A DNA stretch of 18,642 nt from SW-9-67-25 sp964623735 (lineage in GTDB: Archaea > Halobacteriota > Halobacteria > Halobacteriales > Haloarculaceae): assembly GCA_964623735.1 (NCBI GenBank), contig CAZUVE010000044.1:1-18642 (forward strand), in the 5' to 3' direction. The notes beneath the pieces were generated by a model. That model was not told where the DNA came from, made no database searches, and was given only the letters and a program-made list of their open reading frames with translations. Shown here piece by piece: positions 1 to 6,876 of the stretch (its first letter is position 1; each line of letters starts with the position of its first letter). A program made the translations under genes and the position numbers.

Positions 1-411
1 GTGCCGCCCCGTGCTTTCCTGTTCGCGTTCGCCGGCGCCGTCAGCGCCGCGCTCGCGGACACCCTCTCCAGCGAACTGGGAGGACTCTTCGACGGCCCGC
101 GGCTGGTCACCACCCTCGAGGTGGTCGACCCCGGGACCGACGGGGCGGTGACCTGGCAGGGCGAACTCGCCGGCCTCGCGGGGGCGGTCGTCGTCGCCGG
201 CATCGCCGCCCTCGCGTTCGGGAGCGTCGGCTCCACCGGCGCCGGCGTCATCGTCGCTGCGGGACTCGTCGGGATGACCGTCGACAGCCTCCTCGGGGCC
301 ACGGTCGAGGGGTGGCTGTTCGGCAACCAGGGTGTCAACTTCGTGGCGACGCTCACTGCCGCGGTCGTGGGTGCCGCCCTCGCCGTCGCCGCCGGACTGG
401 CGACGGTATGA
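1..411 (+). CDS. DUF92 family membrane protein, C-terminal part (5' end outside window)
   Basis: Only the C-terminal ~136 residues are present; the reading frame is open at the left edge, so base 1 is probably internal. The conserved DUF92 (PF01940) block is visible: an ADTLSSELG stretch near residue 19, followed by a V-P-G-T-D-G-x-V-T-W-Q-G-type segment and several hydrophobic Ala/Gly/Val-rich membrane helices. The family is a multi-pass membrane family that includes plant and cyanobacterial VTE6 phytyl-phosphate kinase; the archaeal members have no role I can name with certainty, though a prenyl-phosphate kinase role is a reasonable inference. The stop codon overlaps the start of the acetyltransferase gene (ATGA), implying co-transcription and coupled translation. 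Confidence 0.8.
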   Translation: MPPRAFLFAFAGAVSAALADTLSSELGGLFDGPRLVTTLEVVDPGTDGAVTWQGELAGLAGAVVVAGIAALAFGSVGSTGAGVIVAAGLVGMTVDSLLGATVEGWLFGNQGVNFVATLTAAVVGAALAVAAGLATV

Positions 412-860
412 GGGTTCGCGAGGGCGATTCCGGGGATCTGCCGCGCCTCCGGGAGATCCAGGCGGCGCTGGCCGAGCCCTGGCCCGAACTGCTGACGGCG
501 GCCCTCGGTGGTCCCCTCCCCGTGTACGTCGTCGAGGACGGCCCGCCCGTCGGGTACGCAGTCGTCGTGGCCGACGGCGAGTCCGTCGCGTACCTCCCGG
601 AACTGGCTGTCGACCCCGCCCGCCAGCGCGAGGGCTACGGCTCCCGGCTGCTGGACGCGCTCCGGGATCGGCTGACAGCCACGGGGTACGACGAACTCCG
701 CGTGACTGTCCGGGCGAGCGATTGCGGGGCCCGCGCGTTCTACGCCGACCGCGGGTTCGAACCCGTCGACCGGCTCGACGGCCACTTCGAGGACGGGGAC
801 GGCCTCCTGCTCGCGCTGTCGCTCCCCGGCGGCGGTCCGGACCAGTCGACGCCCGGGTAG
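408..860 (+). CDS. GNAT family N-acetyltransferase
   Basis: A 150-residue protein with the layout of a single GNAT domain. The acetyl-CoA binding motif A is clear: ELAVDPARQREGYGSRLLDA contains the R/Q-x-x-G-x-G/A loop. It is followed by a C-terminal segment (ASDCGARAFYADRGFEPV) typical of motif B, where the cofactor pantetheine is usually contacted. It should transfer an acetyl group from acetyl-CoA to an amine; the acceptor cannot be read from sequence. I chose the ATG at 408 because it overlaps the upstream stop (ATGA) and begins exactly at the domain. Its stop is followed by an inverted-repeat element. Confidence 0.85.
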   Translation: MRVREGDSGDLPRLREIQAALAEPWPELLTAALGGPLPVYVVEDGPPVGYAVVVADGESVAYLPELAVDPARQREGYGSRLLDALRDRLTATGYDELRVTVRASDCGARAFYADRGFEPVDRLDGHFEDGDGLLLALSLPGGGPDQSTPG

Positions 861-872
861 TGGTGGTCTGCC

Positions 873-1014
873 ACGGACTGCTGTCCCCGTGTCCCGGTAC
901 GACACACCGTCGCAGGGTCGGTTGTACCGTTGTACCGGTCCGACCGCACGACGGCGTACAGTCGATTCGGAAACGGCTTACAACCGACCCTATCGAACAG
1001 TTACAGCAGTCCGT
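873..1014. repeat. Family 3 nested inverted-repeat element
   Basis: Intergenic DNA between the acetyltransferase and the minus-strand stress gene. Outer arms ACGGACTGCTGT (873-884) and ACAGCAGTCCGT (1003-1014) are perfect inverted repeats. Inner arms GGGTCGGTTGTA (915-926) and TACAACCGACCC (979-990) are also perfect. At the exact centre of the inner pair (941-964) lies an imperfect 24-bp palindrome (9 of 12 pairs) whose left half CGACCGCACGAC recurs upstream of phaC. It reads as a non-coding palindromic element; no gene is visible in it. It could also serve as a folded 3' region for the converging transcripts. Confidence 0.65.
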
Positions 1015-1050
1015 ACCACAGCAACCCGTAGACGGCAGGCACACCGGCGG

Positions 1051-1494
1051 TCAGACCGAGAGCACGGGCTGGCTCGCGTACTCGAGGACGTACAGCGCCG
1101 CCTTGCCGAGCGTCTCGCCGGGATCGGTGCGCGGCGGTTCGCGGGGGATCACGAGGAAGTCTGCGGCGAGTTCCTCGGCCGCGTCGAGAACGACGCTCCC
1201 GGGCGTCTGTGACAGCCGCGACGGGGAGAACCCGGCGGCCGAGGACGACGACAGTGCCACGCCCTCGGGGAGGCGCTCGCGCACCCGGTCGTCGAACGCG
1301 CGGTGGTGTTCGGCGACGGAGGAGGCGGCCACGTCGCCGGCGTCCAGGCCGCGCACGATTCTCTCCTCGAGGACGTGCACCAGGTGCAGGTCGGCGCCGT
1401 AACGGTCGGCGAGCGCGAGGGCGTACTCGACGGCCGTCTCGGACTCGTCGCTCCCGTCGACCGGCGCCAGGACGAGGTCGATCTCGACGTCCAT
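1051..1494 (-). CDS. Universal stress protein (UspA family), degenerate nucleotide site
   Basis: A 147-residue single Usp domain. The N-terminus (LVLAPVDGSDESETAVEYAL) is the usual first strand, Asp-containing loop and first helix; a LHLVHVLEE strand follows. The typical C-terminal ATP-binding signature G-x2-G-x9-G-S/T is absent: that region reads IPREPPRTDPGETLGKAA, then ends in ASQPVLSV. It therefore probably does not bind ATP in the way of MJ0577-type proteins. It is transcribed divergently from a second Usp that keeps the signature, from a shared symmetrical promoter. The start is the ATG at 1494, with the TATA-like element 27 bases upstream. Confidence 0.85.
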   Translation of the reverse strand: MDVEIDLVLAPVDGSDESETAVEYALALADRYGADLHLVHVLEERIVRGLDAGDVAASSVAEHHRAFDDRVRERLPEGVALSSSSAAGFSPSRLSQTPGSVVLDAAEELAADFLVIPREPPRTDPGETLGKAALYVLEYASQPVLSV

Positions 1495-1520
1495 CGCCCG
1501 GCAGTGTGCGCGGAGCGGTC

Positions 1521-1549
1521 AAAAAGCCGCCGAAACCGCGCGGCTTTTT
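1521..1549. promoter_or_regulatory. Symmetrical divergent promoter between the two usp genes
   Basis: Perfect 10-bp inverted repeat AAAAAGCCGC (1521-1530) / GCGGCTTTTT (1540-1549) with a 9-bp spacer. Each arm contains a run of T reading toward its gene, like a haloarchaeal TATA box. The arms lie 27 bases from the minus-strand ATG (1494) and 24-33 bases from the plus-strand ATG (1573). This fits two back-to-back promoters giving leaderless transcripts. The shared GC part of the arms might also bind a regulator; that is inference. Confidence 0.7.
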
Positions 1550-1572
1550 ACCGCGCCCCTCGACTCGCGGGT

Positions 1573-2037
1573 ATGTTCGAAACGGTCGTCATCGCGACCG
1601 ACGGGTCCGAGAGCGCCGGGCGGGTCGTCCGGATGGCCCTGGACCTGGCCGACCGGTTCGACGCCGCCGTCCGCGCGCTCTACGTCGTCGACACGGGGAA
1701 CCTCCGTGCGTCCCCCGAGGAGTACCGGACCGTCCTCGAGGAGGCCCTGGAAGCCGCCGGCGGCGAGGCGCTCTCGTTCGTCGAGAAAGAGGCGGCCGGC
1801 GCCGCCGGCCGCGAGGTCGTCACGGCGGTCCGGGAGGGCGACCCGGCCGACGAGATCGTCGCCTACGCGAAGGAGGTCGGCGCGGACGTGATCGCAACCG
1901 GGACCCGGGGCCGTCACGGCGACCACGCGTTCCTGCTCGGGAGCGTCGCCGAGGCAGTGGTCCGCCGGTCGCCCGTTCCCGTGCTCACCGTTCGCCAGCT
2001 CGGTACGGACGAGCACACTGTGTCGTCGGACTGGTAG
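1573..2037 (+). CDS. Universal stress protein (UspA family)
   Basis: A 154-residue Usp domain. The N-terminal strand and loop (VVIATDGSESAGRVVRMAL) and the C-terminal nucleotide-binding signature are both present: residues 110-124 read GTRGRHGDHAFLLGS, a full G-x2-G-x9-G-S motif, followed by the canonical ending PVPVLTVR. It should bind ATP and act as a cytosolic stress-response dimer; the target is unknown. The start at 1573 is set by the domain and by the T-rich promoter arm 24-33 bases upstream. Upstream in-frame codons run back through the divergent promoter and are not used. It is paired head-to-head with the degenerate Usp at 1051-1494. Confidence 0.9.
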   Translation: MFETVVIATDGSESAGRVVRMALDLADRFDAAVRALYVVDTGNLRASPEEYRTVLEEALEAAGGEALSFVEKEAAGAAGREVVTAVREGDPADEIVAYAKEVGADVIATGTRGRHGDHAFLLGSVAEAVVRRSPVPVLTVRQLGTDEHTVSSDW

Positions 2038-2175
2038 TGAGAGCCTCGCGGCGCTGTGGCCGACAGCGTGACGCCAGCGACGGCTGTTGTCGGTCCCGGC
2101 CGCGGGGGCGTTCCGGCAGCGTCGGTCCGCGGCGCCAACCGGGGACTTCTTTGTAACCCGCCCGCTGGTACCGGT

Positions 2176-3261
2176 ATGGACGACTGGCTCATCGACGACG
2201 ACCGCCTCTCTATCGAGCGGAAGTCGGTACTGCCCGGCGAGGGGTTCTTCCGGCCCGACTCGTTCGAGCACGAGCGGGCCGAACGCGAGGTCGCGGAGGC
2301 GCTGGCTGGCGCGGGGACCGTCGTCGTCGCGGACCCCGACGCGGACGGCCTCGCGTGCACCGCGCTCGTCCGCCGTGCCCGCGGCGGTGCCGCCCTGGTC
2401 CCCGCCGGCCCCCACGAGATCCAGGAGGCCGTCGCCTGGACTGCCGAGTACGCCGAACCCGGGGCCGACGTGATAGTCTGTGACCTCTGCCCGGACAGTC
2501 CCGAGGACGTCGCCAGCCTCGAGGCGCTCGTCGCCCGCGTCGGGAGCGTCGCCTGGTACGACCACCACCAGTGGGACTCCGACCTCGCGGCCCGGGTGCG
2601 CGAGGCCGGCGTCGACCTCGTCGTCGGTCCCTCCGAGGAGGTCTGCTCGGCCGACGTCGCCCTCGAGGAACTCGGCCACGAGTTCGACGACCGGTACGCG
2701 GAACTGGCGGCGGTCACCCGCGACCACGACCTCTGGATCCGCGAGGACGACCGCAGCGACGACCTGGCCGACTACGCCTACTGGGCCGAACCCGAGGAGT
2801 ACGTCGAGACGGTGCTGGAACACGGTCCCGACCTCCCGCCGGCCGTCGAGGAGTCCCTCGCCGAGCGTCGCGTCCAGAAGGACGCCCTGATCGGGAAGGC
2901 CGTCGAGCGCGGGCAACTCCACGAGGTCGGCCCCTGGACAATCGGGGTCACGTACGGGCGCTGCTCGCAGAACGAGGTCGCCGAGGCGCTCCGGGAGCGG
3001 GGCGCCGACGCCTCCGTGATCGTCAAGCCGGCCGGCAGCGCGTCGCTGCGGGGGAGCGAGACCTTCGAGCGGTGCCACGAGGTCGCCCGGCAGGTCAACG
3101 GCGGCGGTCACCCCCGCGCCGCCGGGTGCAAGCCCGACGTCTACGACGACATGCTCGACTACGCCCACCACTGGACAACGCAGGGCGCGGTCGCCAAGCA
3201 GGCGATCATCGAGGCGTTCCGGCGGCTGGCCGTCGAGGAGGACGGCGAACGCGCCGGGTAG
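2176..3261 (+). CDS. DHH/DHHA1 family phosphoesterase
   Basis: A 361-residue protein of the DHH superfamily (RecJ / NrnA / GdpP relatives). Motif I DPDADG is at residues 53-58, a D-x-C-P-D motif at about 103-107, the signature DHH at 129-131, and the DHHA1 substrate-binding motif GGGHPRAAG near 309-317. These residues normally bind two Mn2+ ions and hydrolyse phosphodiester bonds in single-stranded nucleic acid, nanoRNA or cyclic dinucleotides; which of these is the substrate cannot be told here. The ATG at 2176 starts just before the domain and has a TATA-like CTTCTTTGTAAC about 20-30 bases upstream. Further upstream in-frame codons are untranslated promoter DNA. It converges on the DUF5807-like gene. 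Confidence 0.88.
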   Translation: MDDWLIDDDRLSIERKSVLPGEGFFRPDSFEHERAEREVAEALAGAGTVVVADPDADGLACTALVRRARGGAALVPAGPHEIQEAVAWTAEYAEPGADVIVCDLCPDSPEDVASLEALVARVGSVAWYDHHQWDSDLAARVREAGVDLVVGPSEEVCSADVALEELGHEFDDRYAELAAVTRDHDLWIREDDRSDDLADYAYWAEPEEYVETVLEHGPDLPPAVEESLAERRVQKDALIGKAVERGQLHEVGPWTIGVTYGRCSQNEVAEALRERGADASVIVKPAGSASLRGSETFERCHEVARQVNGGGHPRAAGCKPDVYDDMLDYAHHWTTQGAVAKQAIIEAFRRLAVEEDGERAG

Positions 3262-3295
3262 ACTGGTGACCAGGCCGTGAGCGGGGGTTCCTAAC

Positions 3296-3370
3296 ACTGT
3301 CGGCTATACGCGCGTGAGCACTGTCGGCACCCGGGGTGGGGAATCTCTTCACGTCGGTATAGCCGACAGT
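3296..3370. repeat. Family 1 palindromic element, copy A
   Basis: A 75-bp element between two converging genes. The ends are a perfect 14-bp inverted repeat: ACTGTCGGCTATAC (3296-3309) and GTATAGCCGACAGT (3357-3370). A central CACCCGGGGTG core is centred at 3333, the exact midpoint. The interior aligns with copies B and C. It ends 5 bp before the stop codon of the minus-strand gene, so it could act as a bidirectional terminator hairpin here, but the other copies are not at convergent ends. Confidence 0.8.
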
Positions 3371-3374
3371 ACAA

Positions 3375-3809
3375 CTACCGCTCACCGGCGATCCACTTGT
3401 CGGAGTACCGTTCCCCGCAGGCACAGGCGACGTACGCGTGGATGACGTCCCCCTCGGCGTAGAGCCCCCCGGCTTCCTCGTTCTGTTCCTCGGCGAAGAC
3501 GAACACGAAGCGGGCACGGTGGTCGCCGCCGGAGTCGCCCGCCGGACAGACACCACCGGTACAGTCCGCGCGGACCGTCCCCTCCGTGTCCATCGCCCGG
3601 CGGGCGAACGCCATCGGGTCGATTCCGGCCGCGCGCTGGAAGACGCCCCGTGCGCGCTCGCCGGACAACACGAGTACCACGCCCTCGCCGGCACGTTCGC
3701 CGTGGGCAGCGAGCGCGTCGGGGTCAGAGACGGCCCGGTCGGCGAGGTAGATCAGGACGTCGCCGGGGCGCTCGCCGGCCAGAAACGCCGTTCGGTCGTC
3801 GCCGGTCAT
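3375..3809 (-). CDS. DUF5807-like haloarchaeal protein
   Basis: A 144-residue protein beginning MTGDDRTAFLAGERPGDVLI. I recognise the overall pattern (FLAGERP near the start, FAEEQNEEAGGLYAEGDVIH, and a C-terminal paired-Cys ACACGERYSDKW) as the haloarchaeal family I recall as DUF5807; the family number is from memory. No enzymatic motif is visible. Cysteines occur in CTGGVCPAG and near the end, which could bind a metal. I chose the ATG at 3809 rather than the upstream one at 3857, because a TATA-like GCTTTTGTCT on the minus strand (3831-3840) lies at leaderless promoter distance. Function unknown. Confidence 0.72.
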   Translation of the reverse strand: MTGDDRTAFLAGERPGDVLIYLADRAVSDPDALAAHGERAGEGVVLVLSGERARGVFQRAAGIDPMAFARRAMDTEGTVRADCTGGVCPAGDSGGDHRARFVFVFAEEQNEEAGGLYAEGDVIHAYVACACGERYSDKWIAGER

Positions 3810-3853
3810 CACACAGGGTTCGACGGCGACAGACAAAAGCGCGGTGTTCGCAG

Positions 3854-4138
3854 TCACTCGTAGGTGACGAGACTGTAGAGGACGAACAGGAACCCGAACG
3901 TGGTGAACCCGCTGTTGACAAACAGGAGGCCGACGCCCTCGAACCCCGTGAGGAACGCGCCGACCATCGTCGCGGCGGCGCCGGTCACCGCCAGCGAGAA
4001 CCCTGCGGCGAGATACAGCATCGCCGTCTGCGAGGTCTGGCGGTACGCCCGGAGCCCCATGCCCACCATCGCGAGCCCGGTTCCTACGAGGACGAGCGTC
4101 GACGCTGCGTACAGAACCTCGACTATCGCTGACACCAT
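3854..4138 (-). CDS. Small haloarchaeal membrane protein (DUF7521-like)
   Basis: A 94-residue, strongly hydrophobic protein with three predicted membrane segments: roughly residues 5-28, 40-62 and 68-92. The positively charged loop RAYRQTSQ follows the first segment. It has no catalytic motif. Its size, topology and position next to a winged-helix regulator match small haloarchaeal membrane proteins I recall under DUF7521; this is a tentative match. It lies downstream of the regulator on the same strand, separated by about 90 bases that hold its own TATA-like GTTAAATAAC about 20-30 bases before the ATG. A role as a membrane partner of the regulator is inference only. Confidence 0.7.
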   Translation of the reverse strand: MVSAIVEVLYAASTLVLVGTGLAMVGMGLRAYRQTSQTAMLYLAAGFSLAVTGAAATMVGAFLTGFEGVGLLFVNSGFTTFGFLFVLYSLVTYE

Positions 4139-4140
4139 CG

Positions 4141-4227
4141 GGCTGTTGTACCCTCCCGTTATTTAACTCTCCGTCTCAAAGTATCTCTCCTGATAATCGA
4201 CCCGGAAATGGCTTACAACCGACAGTA
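4141..4227. repeat. Degenerate palindromic element related to families 1 and 3
   Basis: This fills the gap between the regulator and the small membrane protein. The right part (4197-4223) matches 962-988 of the family 3 element at 24 of 27 positions. The terminal CAGTAT abuts the regulator stop codon just as in family 1 copy C. The left arm GGCTGTTGTA (4141-4150) pairs with TACAACCGAC (4214-4223) at 8 of 10 positions. The middle contains the promoter of the membrane protein rather than a GC core, so the element is either decayed or only partly related. Confidence 0.35.
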
Positions 4228-4563
4228 TCAGCTCTCCGACAGCGTGCGCCAGGCTTCGTCCAGTTTGTTCGTCACCTCGGTGCGCTCGTCGACGTCGATC
4301 ATGAGTGTCTCGTCGAAGTCGATCCGGACGGCGTCGACGTTACGCCGGTAGACCTTGATCCGCCGCCTGTCGTCCGAGAGGATGTTGTCGTGCAGTTCGA
4401 GCAGGTCGTGTTCGGTCAACTCGTCGATCCGGCGGTAACAGGTTGCGATCGGGATTCCGAGCTCGTCGCTCAACTCCTGTGCGGACCGCGGTTCGTCTGT
4501 CGCCTCGAGGATCTCTGCGCTGTATTTGTTCCCCAACGTCCCGAGCAACTCCTCGGAAGCCAT
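4228..4563 (-). CDS. Winged-helix (ArsR-like) transcriptional regulator
   Basis: A 111-residue DNA-binding protein. Residues about 14-60 form the winged helix: a first helix in LGNKYSAEILEATDEPRSAQ, the helix-turn-helix in ELSDELGIPIATCYRRIDEL, then the wing (LLELHDNILSDDRRRIKVYR). The C-terminal third is an acidic strand and helix likely used for dimer contacts. No metal-binding Cys cluster is visible, so it need not sense metal. A TATA-like ACTTTTATTA on the minus strand (4591-4600) precedes the ATG at 4563. It sits between the KaiC-like ATPase and the small membrane protein, all on the minus strand. Target genes are unknown. Confidence 0.82.
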   Translation of the reverse strand: MASEELLGTLGNKYSAEILEATDEPRSAQELSDELGIPIATCYRRIDELTEHDLLELHDNILSDDRRRIKVYRRNVDAVRIDFDETLMIDVDERTEVTNKLDEAWRTLSES

Positions 4564-4721
4564 CGGTTATCAAAATATGAATTACCTCTGTAATAAAAGT
4601 ATCGAACGCTGAAACGAGCGGGTCGACCGACCGGAACGGCGCCGCGGCGTGGGGTCGGCACACGTCGATTCCGCCGGGCACAGGGCGCCAGACAGTCGTT
4701 TCAGACAGCGATAACGCCGTC

Positions 4722-5450
4722 TCACTCGAGCGGCGAGTCGTCCTCGCTCATCATCGAGAACGCGCTGGCGTTGTGGTGGACGGTGATCCCACCCTGGGAG
4801 AGCTCTATGGGGAAGATGTCGGCGTCGATGTTCTGCTTGCGCATCTTGGCAACCCAGACGTAGCGGTTGACCCCCGAGTCGGTCGGCGTCTGGAGCAGGT
4901 AGATGTTCCCGTCGGTCAGGAAGTTCTCCAGCCCGATGTCCGTCTCCGGGAAGACGGTGCCCTGTTCGTTGGTCATCAGGGTGGTGAGTTCGTTCTCCCG
5001 GAGGATGTCGGTGAACTTCAGGAGGTAGGTCCGCTTCTCGCGCTCGCTCTCGAAGAACAGCTGGAACATCGTCAGCGAGTCCAGCACCAGCCGCTCGTAC
5101 ATCTCCTCGTCGAGGTCCTCCAGCAGGATGTCCAGGGCCGCGCTGAAGTCGTTCTCCCGGAGGAGCACCTGCTTGTCGTACACCTTGATATCCCCCTCCT
5201 CGACGTACTGCTGCCAGTTGTCGAACCCGATCGACTCGGCGGCCTCCCGCAGGTCTTCCTTGTTCTCCTCGAACGTCAGAAAGATACCCTTCTGCCCGTA
5301 CAGTTCTACCCCGTTGTAGATGTACTGGAGGCCGAGGATGCTCTTGCCGGCCCCGGGGTTCCCGCTGACCAGCGTCGTGGAGTTCTTCACGATTCCGCCG
5401 TTGAGAATGTCGTCGAGCCCATCGATGCCCGTTTTTGTCAGTTCGATCAT
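4722..5450 (-). CDS. KaiC/RadA-type RecA-superfamily ATPase
   Basis: A 242-residue single-domain ATPase. It opens with the KaiC-family TGIDGLDDILNGGI. The Walker A motif GNPGAGKS is at residues 30-37, the catalytic acidic pair in TFEEN near 61-62, and a Walker B strand LVLDS at 121-125. Family members (KaiC, GvpD, RAD55-like proteins) hydrolyse ATP and usually act in signalling or regulation; this one has only one of the two domains of cyanobacterial KaiC. The minus-strand neighbour downstream is a winged-helix regulator, which fits a regulatory role, but no partner is proven. A TATA-like TTTTCTTTCC lies about 34-43 bases before the ATG, so the message may have a short leader. Confidence 0.88.
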   Translation of the reverse strand: MIELTKTGIDGLDDILNGGIVKNSTTLVSGNPGAGKSILGLQYIYNGVELYGQKGIFLTFEENKEDLREAAESIGFDNWQQYVEEGDIKVYDKQVLLRENDFSAALDILLEDLDEEMYERLVLDSLTMFQLFFESEREKRTYLLKFTDILRENELTTLMTNEQGTVFPETDIGLENFLTDGNIYLLQTPTDSGVNRYVWVAKMRKQNIDADIFPIELSQGGITVHHNASAFSMMSEDDSPLE

Positions 5451-5572
5451 GGTAACCGTCGATTACGGAACTTTCGGCTGGCCGGAAAGAAAAGTCTTGG
5501 TGTTATGCACAGACGGCTTCGGGATCCATCCGGACGCCGGTTGCGGGCCCGCCGAGTGCCCGCGGAAGCGCT

Positions 5573-6433
5573 ATGCTCCCCCGGCTCCAACAACGGGGCG
5601 TGACTGGGAACGCGTCGACGCTCCCGGCCGAGACCGCCGTCGGGCGGGTCGCTCTCCGCGCTGCCGACGTCGACCGGCTCGTCGAGTTCTACCGCTCCAT
5701 CGTCGGGCTCGACGTCCAGCGCCGGACCGCCGACTGCGCGACGCTTGGCGCCGGCGGGACGGCGCTGCTGGAACTCCACGCCGCGCCGGACGCCTCCCGC
5801 GGGGAGCGGGCTGCCGGCCTCTTCCACGCCGCGTTCCGCGTGCCGACGCGGGCAGCACTCGGGGACGCGCTCGACCGCGTCGAGTCCAACTGGCGGCTGA
5901 CGGGCGCCTCGGACCACCGCGTCAGCGAGGCGCTCTACCTGCGCGACCCCGAGGACAACGGTGTCGAGGTGTACCGCGACAGGCCCCGGGAGGAGTGGCC
6001 GACCCGGGACGGCCGCGTTGCGATGGATACCCTCCCGCTCGATTTCGACACGCTCCGGGAGGCCGCGACCGGCGCTGGGGGTGCTCCCGACCGGACGGAC
6101 GTCGGACACGTCCACCTGGAAGTGACCGACCTGTCGGCGGCCCGCGCGTTCTACGTCGACGCGCTCGGGCTGGACGTCCGCCAGGAGTGGGACGGCGCCT
6201 TCTTTGCCGCCGCCGGCGGCTACCACCACCACGTCGGGCTGAACACCTGGAACGGGCGGTCGGCCCCCGCCGCCGACCGGGGGCTCGACTGGTTCGAACT
6301 CCGCGTTCCGGAGCGGGCGGTCGCGGCAATCCGCGAGCGCCTCGCCGACGGCGGCTCCGACGTGTGCGGGACCGGCGAGGGCCTGGCCGTCGCGGATCCC
6401 GACGGCAACGGCCTGCGGGTCCGGCCCGTGTAG
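5573..6433 (+). CDS. Two-domain VOC superfamily protein (CatE-like)
   Basis: A 286-residue protein made of two vicinal-oxygen-chelate units (about residues 24-139 and 176-286), the layout of CatE/YfiE-type extradiol dioxygenases and related glyoxalase-fold proteins. Unit 1 has GRVALRAADVDRLVEFY and ends in DPEDNGVEVYRDRP; unit 2 has GHVHLEVTDLSAARAFY, the YHHHVGLNTW signature of this subfamily, and DPDGNGLRV. Unit 2 keeps two His candidates for metal binding, but the usual Glu in DxxGNxxE is Arg. Unit 1 keeps that Glu but has Arg where the first His is expected. Catalytic status is therefore uncertain. A GTG at 5600 is an alternative start; neither start has a convincing TATA box. It converges on the NTF2-like gene with a 3-base gap. 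Confidence 0.82.
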   Translation: MLPRLQQRGVTGNASTLPAETAVGRVALRAADVDRLVEFYRSIVGLDVQRRTADCATLGAGGTALLELHAAPDASRGERAAGLFHAAFRVPTRAALGDALDRVESNWRLTGASDHRVSEALYLRDPEDNGVEVYRDRPREEWPTRDGRVAMDTLPLDFDTLREAATGAGGAPDRTDVGHVHLEVTDLSAARAFYVDALGLDVRQEWDGAFFAAAGGYHHHVGLNTWNGRSAPAADRGLDWFELRVPERAVAAIRERLADGGSDVCGTGEGLAVADPDGNGLRVRPV

Positions 6434-6436
6434 GCG

Positions 6437-6850
6437 CTACGGGGGGTCCAGCCACGTCTCGTGGACCGTCACCCAGGCTAGCCGGTTCGGGGCGCCGGGG
6501 TCGGGCCGGAAGGCGACGGTACTGACCCGCCCGTCCCCGCCGTCGGGCGAGGTCTGCCACTCCTCGTACCGCGCGACTGCGTGGCCGTCGCTTCTGTCGA
6601 GCAGCGCGACGTCGCGCACGTCGATGTCGAACGTTCCCTGTTCGTGTCTGCCGCGGCCGTCCCGGACCATCCCCAGGACTGCCCCGCGGTCCAGCCGGTC
6701 CCCGTCGGGGGTCACCATCTCGAAGTCCGGCGCGATGACCGCTTCCATGCGGTCGAACTCCCCGGCCTGGCGGGTGTACCACGCGACGAAGAACGCGTGT
6801 AGTTCCTCGATCTCCCGCCGGCAGGCCGAGAGCGTCGGTGGGTCCGTCAT
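6437..6850 (-). CDS. NTF2-like / SnoaL-type fold protein
   Basis: A 137-residue protein with the NTF2-like cone fold pattern: an N-terminal helix pair (REIEELHAFFVAWYTRQAGEFDRM), a short segment VIAPDFEMVTPDGDRLDRGAV typical of DUF4440/SnoaL proteins, then alternating strands ending in LAWVTVHETWLDPP. Such proteins bind small molecules or act as isomerases or hydrolases; no specific active-site set can be named. I chose the ATG at 6850, 26 bases after the stop of the flavoprotein gene, because it starts the fold. A GGGAG sequence about 12 bases upstream could be a ribosome-binding site. It is probably co-transcribed with the upstream flavoprotein. Confidence 0.75.
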   Translation of the reverse strand: MTDPPTLSACRREIEELHAFFVAWYTRQAGEFDRMEAVIAPDFEMVTPDGDRLDRGAVLGMVRDGRGRHEQGTFDIDVRDVALLDRSDGHAVARYEEWQTSPDGGDGRVSTVAFRPDPGAPNRLAWVTVHETWLDPP

Positions 6851-6876
6851 GATCGGCTGGTCTCCCGGGAGCCGTA

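Noticed and set aside
1519..3297. Minus-strand open frame of 592 codons
   Set aside because: It is antisense to the DHH phosphoesterase and the stress protein, which have clear motifs. Long antisense frames are expected in high-GC DNA, and its sequence has no recognisable domain.
3262..3374. Copy A as a dedicated bidirectional terminator
   Set aside because: The position fits, but homologous copies occur in a divergent promoter and between tandem genes, and there is no T-run, so a terminator is not the best general explanation.
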